Assembly (NCBI GenBank): GCA_946800325.1
Contig: OX326956.1
Location: forward strand, 70,241,087 to 70,305,086
Origin: Luzula sylvatica
Lineage: Eukaryota; Streptophyta; Magnoliopsida; Poales; Juncaceae
DNA: 64,000 nt
Direction: 5' to 3'
Made by a program: the position numbers and the translations under genes. Positions 24,201 through 36,223 of the stretch are shown here, one piece after another (positions within the stretch are counted from its first letter, which is position 1; the number at the start of each line of letters is the position of its first letter). The notes beneath the pieces were generated by a model. The model saw only the letters and a list, made by a program, of their open reading frames with translations. It made no database searches and was not told the DNA's origin.

Positions 24201-27200
24201 TATGTGGATTGTTTTAAAAAATATGGTAATTGATACTTTTGAAATGTGTTAGACTTCACTTTTTGCATTTTTTTGACAATTATTGAAAAAATAAAACTTT
24301 GCATGTGTTAGTCTTCAATTTTTGAGTTTTTCTAGGAGAACATGATAATTATGTACTTTTCTTGTTCTAAACAAAAATCTTGGGATTGTTTTTAAAAATA
24401 TGATAATTGATATTTTTGAAGGTGTTAGACTTCAGTTTTTGCATTTTTGCAAATATAAAATAGAAAAAAATAGAAATCCGCATGTGTTAGTCTTCCATTT
24501 TGGAGTTTTTTTAAGAAATACATGAAAACTAAGTATTTTGTCAGTTTTAAACACATATTTTGGAATTTATTAGAAAATATGATAATTGATTTTTTTTGAA
24601 GGTGTGAGACTTCACTTTTAGTCTTATTTTCAAATATTTCGAATAAAAAAAAAGAAATTCAAATGTGTTAGTGTTAAATTTTTTATTTTTTTAGAAAAAC
24701 ATGAAAATTAAGTATTTTCTAATTCTAGACAGAAATATTTGGATTGTTTTGAAAAATATGATAATTGATATTTTTGAAGGTGTTAGACTTCACTTTTTGC
24801 TTTTTTACAAAAACATTGGAAAAAATAGAATTCGCATGTGTACTTCAATTTTGGAATTTTTTGAGCAAAACATAAACATTATGTATTTTGTTGGTCCTAG
24901 ATTGAAATCTTGAAATTATTTTTAAAATTTTGATAATTGGTATTTTTAAATGTGTTAGACTTCACTTTTTACATTTTTTATAAAATTATTGAAAAAAAAA
25001 AATTTGCATGTGTTAGTCTTCAATTTGAGTTTTTCTAGGAGAACATGAGAATGAAGTACTTTTCTTGTTACAAACAGAAATCTTGGGATTGTTTTTAAAA
25101 TATGATAATTGATATTTTTGAAGATATTAGACTTAACGGTTCTCATTTTTGCAAAAAAAAAAAATTAAACAAAAATGGAATTCCCTATGTGGTAGTCTTC
25201 AATTTTGGATTTTTTTTAAGGAAGACATGAAAATTAAGTATTTTGTTAGTTTTAGAGATATATTTTGGAATTTATTAGAAAAATATGATAATTGATTTTT
25301 TTGAATGTGTTAGAATTCACTTTTATTCATTTTTCAAATATTTCGAATAAAAAATATTAATTTGCATGTGTTAGTCTTCAATTTTTGAGTTTTTTTAGAA
25401 AAATATGAAAATTAAGTATTTTTCTATAGCTAGACAGAAATCTTTGGATTGTTTTAATAAATATGATAATTGATATTTTTCTATAGCTAGTCTTCACTTT
25501 TAGGCTTTTTTCAAATATTTGCAATAAAAAATAGAAATTTGCATGTGTTAGTCTTGAATTTTTGAGTTTTTTTAAAAAAACTTGTAAATTGAGTATTTTT
25601 CTTATTCTCGACAGAATTATATGGATTGTTTTAAAAAATTTGACAATTGATACTTTTGAAGGTGTTAGACTACACTTTTTGTTTTTTTTACAAAAACATT
25701 GCCAAATTTAGAATTCGCACTTGCTAGTCTTCAATTTTGGAATTGTTTGGAGGAAAACATGAACATTAAGTATTTTGCTCGTTCTATATTGAAATCTGGG
25801 AATTATTTTGAAAATTTTGTTAATTGATATTTTGAAATGTATTAGACTTCACTTTTTGCATTTTTTTCAAAATTATTGAAAAAATAGAAATTTGCATGTG
25901 TTAGTCCTCAATTTTTTAGTTTTTCTAGGAGAACGTGAAAATCAAGTATTTTTCTTGCTCTAAACAGAAATCATGGAATTGTTTTTAAAAATATGATAAT
26001 TGATATTTTTGAAGGTGTTAGACTTCACTTTTTGCATTTTTGCCAAAACAATTGAAAAAAATAAATAGAAAGCCGCATGTGTTAGTCTTTCCATTTTGGA
26101 GTTTTTTAAGAAAAACATGAAAATTAAGAATTTTCTTACTGTTAGACATATATTTTGGCAATTATGACAAAAATAGAATTCGCATGTGTTAGTCTTCAAT
26201 TTTGGAATTTTTTTGAGGAAAACATAAACATTATGTATTTTGTTGGTCCTAGATTGAAATCTTGGAATTATTTTGAAAATTTTGATAATTGGAATTTTTA
26301 AATGTTTTAGACTTCAGTTTTTACATTTTTTTTAAAATTATTGAAAAAAAAAAAATTTCATGTGTTAGTCTTCAATTTGAGTTTTTCTAGGAGAACATGA
26401 AAAGGAAGTACTTTTCTTGTTACAAACAGAAATCTTGGGATTGTTTTTAAAATATGATAATTGATATTTTTGAAGGTATTAGACTTAACGTTTTTCATTT
26501 TTGCAAAAAAAAAAATTAAAACAAAAATTGAAATCCGTATGTGTTAGTCTTCCATTAAGTATTTTGTTAGTTTTAGAGATATATTTTGGAATTTATTAGA
26601 AAAATATGATAATTGTTTTTTTTTTGAAGGTGTTAGACTTCACTTTCAGTTTTTTTTGAAATATTTCGAATAAAAAATAGAAATTTGCATGTGTTAGTCT
26701 TCAATTATAGAGTTTTTTAAGGAAAAAATAAAAATTAAGTATTTCGTTAGTTTTAGAAGATATATTTTGGCATTTATTAGAAAAATATGATAATTGATTT
26801 TTTTTAAGGCGTTAGACTTCACTTTTAGTCTTTTTTCAAATATTTCGAATAAAAAGTAGAAATTTGAATGTGCTAGTCTTCAATTTTTGAAATTTTTAGA
26901 AAAATAATAAAATTAACTGTTTTTCTAATTCTAGACAGAAATCTTTGGATTGTTTTTAAAAATATGATAATTGATAATTTTGAAGGTGTTAGACTTCACT
27001 TTTTGTTTTTTTACAAAAAAATTGAAAACATAGAATTCGCATGTGTTAGTATTCAATTTTGGAATTTTTTTTTAGGAAAACATGAAAATTAAGTTTTTTG
27101 CTCGTTCTAGATTGAAATCCTGGAGTTTTTTTGAAAATTTTGAAAATTGATATTTTTAAATGTGTTAGACTTCACATTTTGCATTTTTTGAAATTAATTG

Positions 27201-30200
27201 AATAAATAGAAATTTGCATGTGTTAGTCTTCAATTTTGTAGTTTTTGTAGGGGAACGTGAAAATTAAGTATATTTCTCGTTCTAAACAGAAATCTTGGAA
27301 TTGTTTTTAAAATATTGTAACTGATATTTTTAAGGTGTTAGATTTCACTGTTTGCTTTTTTGAAAAAAACAATTGAAAAAATATAGAAATCTGAATTTGT
27401 TAGTCTTCCATGTTGGAGATTTTTAAGAAAAACATGAAAATTAAGTATTTTGTTACTTTTAACATATATTTTGGCATTTATTAGGAAAATGTGATAATTT
27501 ATTTTTTTGAAGGTACTTCAATTTTAGTCTTTTTTTTTAAATATTTTGAATACAAAATAGAAAATTGCATTGTTTGTCTTCAATTTTTGAGTTTTAATAG
27601 AAAAACTTGAAAATTAAGTAATTTTTTTTTTATTCTCGACAGAATTATATGGATTGTTCTAAAAAAATTTGACAATTGATTCTTTTGAAGGTGTTAGACT
27701 TCACTTTTTGTTTTTTTACAAAAACGTTGGAAAAATATAGAATTCGCACGTATTTGTCTTCAATTTTGGAATTGTTTTGAGGAAAACATGAACATTAAGT
27801 ATTTATCACGTTCTATATTGAAATCTTGGAATTATTTTGAAAATTTTGATAATTGATATTTTGAAATGTATTAGACTTCACTTTTTGTATTTTTTTCCAA
27901 ATTATTGAAAAAATAGAAATTTGCATGTGTTAGTCTTCAATTTTTGAGTTTTTCAAGGAGAACGTCAAAATCAAGTACTTTTCTTGTTCTAAAGAGAAAT
28001 CATGGAATTGTTTTTAAAAATATGATAATTGATATTTTTGAAGGTACTTCACTTTTTGCATTTTTGTAAAAACAATTGAAAAAAAAAATAGAAATCCACA
28101 TGTGTTAGTCTTCCATTTTGGTGTTTTTTAAGGAAAACATGAAAACTAAGTATTTTCTTATTGTTAAGACATATATTTTGGCATTTATAACAAAAATATG
28201 ATAATTGATTTTTTTTTAAGGTGTTAGACTTCACATTTAGTCTTTTTTCAAATATTTCGAATAAAAAAAAGAAATTTGCATGTGTTAGTCTTCGATTTTT
28301 GAATTTTTTTAGAAAAACATTAAAATTAAGTATTTTTCTTATTCTAGATAGAAATCTTTGAATTGTTTTAAAAAATATGATAATTGATATATTTTAAGGT
28401 GTTAGACTTCACTTTTGGTTTTTAACAAAAAAATTGGACAAAAATTAAATTTGCATGTGTTAGTCTTCAATATTGAATTGTTTTGACGAAAACATGAACA
28501 TTAAGTATTTTGCTCGTTCAATATTGAAATCTTGGAATTATTTTGAAATTTTTGATATGTGTCAGACTTCACTTTTTGTTTTTTTTTTAAATTATTAATA
28601 AAATGGAAATTTGTATGTGTTAGTTCTCAATTTTTGAGTTTTTCTAGGAGAAGGTGAAAATTATGTACTTTTCTTGTTCTAAACAGAAATCTTGGGATTG
28701 TTTTGGAAAATATGATAATTGATATTTTGAAGGTGTTAGACTTCACTTTTTGCATTTTTGCAAAAAAAAAATAGAAAAATCCGCATGTGTTAGTCTTCGA
28801 TTTTGGAGTTTTTTAAGAAAAACATGAAAATTAAGTATTTTGTAAGTTTTAAACATATATTTTGGCATTTATTAGTAAAATAAGATAATTGATTTGTTTG
28901 AAGGTGTCAGACTTCACTTTTAGTATTTTTTCGAATATTTCGAATAAAAAATAGAAATTTGCATGTGTTAGTCTTCAAATTTTGAGTTTTCCTAGAAAAA
29001 CATTAAAATTAAGTATTTTTCATATTCTCGACAGAATTATATGGATTGTTTTAAAAAAAATTTGATAATTGATACTTTTGAAGGTGTTAGACCACGCTTT
29101 TTGTTTTTTTACAAAAAACATTGGAAAAATTATAATTCACACGTGTTAGTCTTCAATTTTGGAATTATTTTGAGGAAAACAAGAACATTAAGTATTTTGC
29201 TCGTACTAGATTGAAATCTTGAAAATTTTGATAATTGATATTTTGAAATGTTTTAGACTCCACTTTTTGCATTTTTTGATAATTATTGAAAAAATAAAAA
29301 TTTGCATGTGTTAGTCTTCAATTTTAGAGTTTTTCTGGGAGAACGTTAAAATTAAGTACTTTTCTTGTTCTAAATAGAAATCTTGGGATTGTATTGAAAA
29401 ATATGATAATTGATATTTTGAAGGTTTTAGACTTCCCTTTTTGCATTGTTGCAAAAAATATATATATATATAAAAAATTATAGAAATCCGCATGTGTTAG
29501 TCTTCGATTTTGGAGTTTTTTAAGGACAACATGAAAATTAAGTATTTTGTTAGTTTTAGACATATATTTTGGCATTTATTAAAAAAATAGGATAATTAAT
29601 TTTTTTGAATGTGTTAGACTTCACTTTCAGTATTTTTTGAAATATTTCGAATAAAAAATAGAAATTTGCATGTGTTAGTCTTCAATTTTGGAGTTCTTTG
29701 AGGAAAGAATTAAAATTAAGTATTTCCTAAGTTTTAGAAATATATTTTGGCATTTATTAGAAAAATATGATAATTGATTTTTTTTAAGGTGTTAGACTTC
29801 ACTTTTAGTCTTTTTTCAAATATTTCGAATAAAAAATATAAATTTGCATGTGTTAGTCTTCAATTTTTGAGTTTTTTAGAAAAATATTAACATTAAGTGT
29901 TTTTCTAATTCTAGACAGAAATCTTTGGATTGTTTTAAAAAATATGATAATTGATATTTTTGAAGGTGTTCGACTTCACTGTTTGCATTTTTGCAAAAAA
30001 TAATTGAAAAAAATATAGAAATCCGCATGTGTTAGTCTTCCATATTGGAGTTTTTTAAGAAAAACATGAAAATTAAATATTTTGTTACTTTTAAACATAT
30101 ATTTTGGAATTTATTAGAAAAATATGATAATTGATTTCTTTGAAGGTGTTAGACTTCACTTTTAGTCTTTTTTCGAATATTTCGGATCAAAAATAGAAAT

Positions 30201-32262
30201 TTGCATGTATTAGTCTTCAATTTTTGTGTTTTTTTAGAAAAACATGAAACTTAAGTATTTTTCTTATTCTAGATAGAAATCTTTGGATTCTTTTAAAAAA
30301 TATGATAATTGATATATTTGAAGGTGTTAGACTTCACTTTTTTCTTTTTACAAAAATTGGAAAAAATCAAATTTGCATGTGGTTGTCTTCAATTTTGTAA
30401 TGTTTTTGAGAAAAACATGAAAATTAAGTATTTTTCTCGTTATAGATTGAAACCTACGAATGTTTTTGAAAATTTTGATAATTGATATTATTAAATGTGT
30501 CAGACTTCACTTTTTGAATTTTTTTGAAAATTATTGAAAAAAATAGAAATTTACATGTGTTAGTCTTTAATTTTTGAGTTTTTCTAGGAGAACGTGAAAA
30601 TTAAGTACTTTTCTCGTTCTAAACAAAAATCTTGGGATTGTTTTGAAAAATATGATAATTGATATTTTTTAAGTTGACTTCACTTTTTGCATTTTTGCAA
30701 AAACAAATTGAAAAAAAAATAGAAATCCGCATTTGTTAGTCTCAATATTGGAGTTTTTTAAGGAAAACATGAAAATTAAGTATTTTGTTAGTTTTAGACA
30801 TATGTTTTGGCATTTACAAGAAAAATATGATAATTGATATTTTTGAAGGTGTTAGACTTTACTTTTAGTCTTTTTACAAATATTTCGAATAAAAAATAGA
30901 AATTTGCATGTGTTAGTCTTCATTTTTTAGTTTTTTTTAGAAAACATGAAAATTAATTATTGTTCTAATTCTGGACAGAAATCTTTGGATTGATTTAAAA
31001 AATATGATAATTGATATTTTTGATTGTGTTAGACTTCACTTTTTTCTTTTTTACCAAAAATTTGAAAAAATAGAAATCGCATGTGTTAGTCTTCAATTTG
31101 GAATTGTTTTGGGAAAAACAAGAAATATTTTGCTCTTTCTAGATTGAAATCTTGGAATTTATTTGAAAATTTTGAATATTGATATTTTTAAGGGTGTTAG
31201 ATTTCATTTTTTGCATTTTTGGAAAATTATTGAAACATTAGAAATTTGCATTTGTTAGTCTTTGAGTTTTGAGTTTTTCTAGGAAAACGTAAAAATTAAT
31301 TACTTTTCTCGTTCTAAACATAAATCTTGGTTGTTTTGAAAAAAATGATAATTGATATTTTTGAAGGTGTTAGACTTCACTTTTTGCATTTTTGAAAAAA
31401 AAAATTTGAAAAAAAAAAAGAAATCTGCATGTGTTAATCTTCTATTTTTGAGTTTTTTATGGAAAACATGAAAATTAAGTATTTTGTTAGTTTTAGACAT
31501 TTATTTTGGCATCTATTAGAAAAATATGATAATTGATTTTCTTGGATTGTTTTAGACTTCACTTTTAGTCATTTTTTCAAATATTTCGAATAATAAATAG
31601 AAATTTGCATGTGTCAGTCTTCAATTTTTGAGTTTTTTTAGAAAAATATTTAAATTAAGTATTTTTCTAATTCTATACAGAAATCTTTGGATTTTTTTAA
31701 GAATATTCTAATTGATATTTTTGAAGCTGTTGGACTTCACTTTTTTCTTTTTTACAAAAAAATATGGAAAAAATTAAAATTCGCATGTGTTAGTCTTCAA
31801 TTTTGGAATTTTTTTGAGAAAAACATGAAAATTAAGTATTTTGCTCGTTCTAGATTGAAATCCTGGAGATTTTTCGATAATTTTGATAACTGATATTTTT
31901 AAATGTGTTAGACTACACTTTTTGCATTTTTTTTGAAAATTATTGAAAAAATAGAAATTTGCATGTGTTAGTCTTCAATTTTTGAGTTTTTTAGAAAAAC
32001 ATGAAAATTAAGTATTTTTCTAATTCTAGACAAAAATCTTTGGATTGTTTTAAAATATAAGATAATTGATATTTTTGAAGGTGTTAAACTTCACTTTTTA
32101 ACTTTTTACAAAAAAATTGGAAAAAAATATAACTCGCATGTGTTAGTCTTCAATTTTTTAATTTTTTTGAGAAAAACATGAAAATTTGGTATTTTGCTCG
32201 TTCTAGATTGAAATCTTGAAATTTGTTTGAAAATGTTGATAATTGATATTTTTAAAGGTTGT
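21205..32262 (+). repeat. Satellite array, ~178-bp monomers with four-monomer higher-order repeat
   Basis: A head-to-tail array of roughly 62 monomers, all in one orientation, each with a conserved box gtgttagacttcac and a second box gcatgtgttagtcttc. Four monomer types recur in order: D (ttttgaaaattattg, aggagaacgtg), A (gcatttttgcaaaaa, aaatccgcatgtg, gacatatattttgg), B (caaatatttcgaataaa), C (ttttttacaaaaa, aattcgcatgtg, ctagattgaaatc). Same-type spacing is about 710 bp (B at 22692, 23405; D at 22304, 23018, 23725). Some units lack a monomer (C missing near 24240, B lost near 26170). Frames inside are spurious. Confidence 0.93.
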
Positions 32263-32379
32263 TCGATCTCTAATGGGAAAAAAAATCTCTCTTAATCTTT
32301 ATTTCATTTGTGTCTACACTCAATCCTTAGATCCATATATGAGGAAGAAGATGAAGCATACATCATATATTACTTCCAT

Positions 32380-32640
32380 GGGGAGTTCTATCATACACCC
32401 TTTTACAAGGATATTTTGGGTATTTTAGCAATTAATTATATTTGTAAAAAGGGTGTATCATAAAAATTATCTTTTATGGAAATTTTAGTTTAAATGAACA
32501 ACAAAAATTCCAATTTAGTTAAACATTAATTGATAAATATATTTGATATCTTACCTTAAATATTCATAAATGGATAATTACTCAAAATACCCTTGAAAAT
32601 GGGTGTATGATAAGGAAAGAGGTGTATGATAGAAGCCCCC
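32380..32640 (+). mobile_element. Mutator-type MITE, copy 1 (261 bp)
   Basis: Ends GGGGAGTTCTATCATACAC and GTGTATGATAGAAGCCCCC form an inverted repeat. An exact 9-bp duplication TACTTCCAT flanks it (32371-32379 and 32641-32649); 9 bp is the Mutator superfamily signature. It is noncoding. Copies are at 38319-38560 and 41115-41377. Confidence 0.9.
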
Positions 32641-32649
32641 TACTTCCAT

Positions 32650-33090
32650 ATATAGCACGGATTAATTGATAGGTTACATGGAACTAAAAATACAGAACTC
32701 GGAACACTTTCCGTATGGATGGACAAAACTTGCATCCATACGCAATCGTCATTGTTACTGTGCTGAACATCTCGTGTGATTCCGTTTGAACGGATCAACA
32801 ATCCGTTCAGACGTAACACATTTCGTCTGGATGGACAACACTTGCGTCCGGACGGAATCGTCATTGTAACTTTGTTCTTCATCTTGTGTGATTCCGTCTG
32901 GACGGATAAACCAATCCATTCAGACAGATCAACCATTTCGTTGAGACAGAGCTTTCATTCCGTTCGGACGGAACCTCCACAGGTTTCTACTTGTGTACAA
33001 TCTTATTGTGCACTCAACCGTTTCCACGAATGTGTACGTTCGTCTATTCTTTTATGCACATCTTGTTGATCCAAAATTGTAATTCCTTCA
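32650..33090 (-). repeat. LTR X4: fragment of a family X-like LTR
   Basis: A minus-strand TATATA lies near 32650, followed upstream (32700-32990) by CGTCTGGACGGA- and CCGTTTGAACGGA-type dyads. The block tgcacaatcttattgtgcac and gttgatccaaaattgtaatt is shared with X1, X2 and X3. It has no recognisable TG start, so it is truncated. Confidence 0.6.
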
Positions 33091-33119
33091 CATAGGTCAA
33101 TCGTTAAACTTTTTTGTGT

Positions 33120-33735
33120 TTTATCTCTTCATAAAATCTCCGAAATTGAGAAAATCTTTGTTCTCCTGTTTTCTCTCTCCTCTAAATAAGTCTCCTAGTC
33201 AAGAATAATGATACTAGAGAGAGAAACACATTTTGGGATATATACATATAGATAGATAGGATATAGTGAAAACACACCTCTTAAAACATAATTACTGAAT
33301 GCATCCTTTCACTATTTTGTTAAAACGAAATTGATAAATCGTACAAACAGATTCCAAACATCCACAAAAGTTCTAGATAATTCAACTATGTTTCCAACCC
33401 AATTTGGATCAACCCAATTGGATGACAGGCCCGAAATTATGATGGTTTTACTAACTGTAGATAAAACGTTCGCACCCTTTCTTCGAAAATGATAAATCGT
33501 TCAGATGGAAAATAAATCTTCATGAACGTTCTAGATAATCTAATTATATATCCAATCCACTTTAAACGATCCAAATTGAAATTAGTTTTTGAATGTTATG
33601 ACACTTTTACCAAAAGATGTTTTTGCTGAATTTTCTAGTGTTTATTGTATTCTTCATAAAATCGTTTCTTATCAATTTAACTATATATATCCAATATACA
33701 TATGTGTATCTTATATACACATTATTAATTTTGTG
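33120..33735 (-). repeat. LTR X5: diverged fragment related to X3
   Basis: About 480 bp (33250-33735) aligns with 57060-57530 in the same order: ctgaatgcatcctttcac, gtttccaacccaatttgg, ggttttactaactgta, ttcttatcaatttaacta, ccaatatacatatgtg. Divergence is visible throughout, so this is an older copy. Confidence 0.6.
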
Positions 33736-34477
33736 TCCATCTTAGTACATATCTTTTCGCCTTCAAAAAAAAAATTCATAAATGACTGATCCGAATTTGC
33801 TTGTTGCACCGAATTTAAGGATTTTGCGTCTTGTTTTCCGAATCTTCTTCTTCTTTTCCACCGTGTCTGTAACATCAACAATTTCTCTTTATAATAATTT
33901 TGATCGACTATGTGAGGTCGAAATAATTCTCGTCTTATTACTCCAAAGATTGTAGTTTTCTCTATCGAAAATGAGTTGTGAAATTTGTTGGACCCCAAGT
34001 ACACATTCTTCGGTTTTCATGCATAGACACTTATTCATTGTACACTCATTCTTATCCATCCACTATTTATTAACACGTAACTAAAATACCTAACTTAAAA
34101 ACCATTAATTTTAATAAAGATGAGCAGAGAAATACAGAGAAAGGATGGCTTTGAAGAGACGAGATGCTTCGTTTTGTGCGTGTTGTAGAAAAACAATACT
34201 ACGAGTCTGTTGGTGAAATTGGAGAGAAATTATCATTATTAGACATGATATGTAATGGGATCTGACATGTTATCTCTCATTTTCACTTAAACAGTTTTAA
34301 TGCATCAATCGAGAGTGTTTAGATATATTGATTAGACTCATTAATTGAATCAATAAATCCTTACTTGAATCAATCAACTTAATCATTAATTTTGAGTCTA
34401 ATAATTAATTCATTTAAATATCCTCAGTTGAGTGAGATTGGGAAACATGTTTTATTTTTCATATGTAAACATGATGA
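33736..34477. other. No recognised feature
   Basis: AT-rich DNA between LTR X5 and hAT element 3; frames are short and show no motif. Confidence 0.5.
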
Positions 34478-34485
34478 CGTGGGAG

Positions 34486-35278
34486 CACTGTTTTTAAAAC
34501 CGGACCCGGATCAAAATCCGGTTCGGTCTTGCTACAGAAACGGAACTGCATCTGGACCGCCAAAAACCACTTAAACCGGCCGGTTTTCGAAAATAAACCG
34601 GCTTTTGAACCCGGTTCTTCTACAGAGCTATTCTTTCTTCCCAAGACAGCCAACATTGATTCGTCCCTTCTCTTTAGCGCAAAACAATGATTTTTGGTGG
34701 AATATTTTTTTTCTTTCTCTGGAACCTTTTGCGATTTAATCATCTCCTTTCTTTTTGTTTGGTGTTTTAGTTCTAGTGCTTTCGATTTTCCCATGTCTGG
34801 AACCTTTTTATTGCAGCAATTTCAGATATTTTAGGGGCCTTATTGCACAAGTCCTGTAGCTATTTTAGCTAACTGAAATGAAAAATGTTGAGATACTAAT
34901 GTTTGTTAAGATTCAAGTGTACTCTCGTGAGTCGTTATATTATGTAAAATAAATTGTGTTAACTCGATAAGTCTGGATTTGGACTTAGACAAACTGGTCA
35001 AGTGGATTTATTATCCTATTCGACAATTGTTTTTGCACTTTGATTTTTTTAATGTTCTAGAATGATAATACCATATATTTTATTTTGATGAAATTTAACT
35101 TCACTAACACTTCGATGGTTCAACAATAATACCATCTATTTATAAACATCATAAAAAATTTATATAATATACTCGTTAGAAAATCAGCAGTTCAACCGGT
35201 TGACCCGACGGTTTGACCAAAGAACCGGTGACCCGAGACTCGGCCGGGTCGATGTCCGGTCCGGTTTTAAAAACACTG
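34486..35278. mobile_element. hAT-type non-autonomous element 3 (793 bp)
   Basis: Ends CACTGTTTTTAAAACCGGAC and GTCCGGTTTTAAAAACACTG form an inverted repeat with one mismatch. An exact 8-bp duplication CGTGGGAG flanks it (34478-34485 and 35279-35286). Subterminal regions are rich in CCGGTT motifs. There is no transposase. It ends 297 bp upstream of the GT61 gene 2 start codon. Confidence 0.9.
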
Positions 35279-35516
35279 CGTGGGAGTGTGTTAAAGCATA
35301 AAGGTGGTAGGAATTAATTTCCACATTTCAATTTATGTTCCTAGCCCAATAATAATCTAGTGTATGGGCTTGCTGGGCACGGGCTGGTCTTGTATTTGTG
35401 AACCCAAAATGAGCTCAAGATTCAGTGAATATTTATTAATTAATATTTTTATACTGAGTTTAACTTAATTGCCCAGTGCATCTTACCTTTAGGAGAGAGA
35501 TTCAGTGTTACTAACT

Positions 35517-35524
35517 CTTTAAAT
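35517..35524 (+). promoter_or_regulatory. Possible TATA box of GT61 gene 2
   Basis: ctTTAAATAc sits about 55 bp upstream of the chosen ATG, giving a short 5' UTR. The call rests on position and composition only. Confidence 0.4.
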
Positions 35525-35575
35525 ACTTTACATCCCCTCTCACCAACACAAACATTACAAGAACATTACAAGACA

Positions 35576-36154
35576 ATGGATGCAATTAGAAGCCACATGA
35601 ACTGTGCTGAGAAAACCATGGAAATTAGGACAATTATAATGGGTGTAATCTTTTCAAGCTTTCTCTTTTCATCATTGATGTGTTTCTCTGCTTGGACATC
35701 ATCTAGCCGATTCATCTGTCGTCCAATAACTGGTAATCATAATCATCAAAATTTAATTATTTTCATCAACGTGTATGGTCCTTATCTCTCCACTATCATC
35801 TCTTTTGTTGTTCGTGTTTGTATTTTCCTATTTTTCCTTTTCTGGAAAGAAAATGTTTGCTGGTAATTTGCAAAGTTTTAACTTTTATCACACTTTGCAA
35901 GTTATTTTTCTTCATACTGACTTTATGAATTATGACATACAATATTTGCAGCTGAAACAAAGGTACAAACTTCAAGTGGAGCAAAAGAAGATCAGAGAGT
36001 CTCAGAACATGTAGGTATGTGTAATTTTATATAACAAAATTTGTATTTCCTTAATTTAGTTTTTGTTTTTGAAAAATAAGTCATAACTGATGTAACCAAT
36101 TTTGGCATGAAATGAATTTTTGTTATACAATTTAATTACTTGGGTTATTATAAG

Positions 36155-36223
<69 letters not shown>

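Noticed and set aside
21767..31893. Many 60-90-codon frames across the satellite array on both strands
   Set aside because: They recur with the monomer period, are F/K/N-rich from AT composition, and overlap on both strands.
21205..32262. CENP-B box within the satellite monomers
   Set aside because: I looked for the TTCG...CGGGA pattern and found none; the TTTCG in monomer B lacks the rest.
35775..36014. Hydrophobic plus frame between GT61 gene 2 exons 1 and 2
   Set aside because: It reads intron sequence and an out-of-frame exon 2; the splice model explains the region better.
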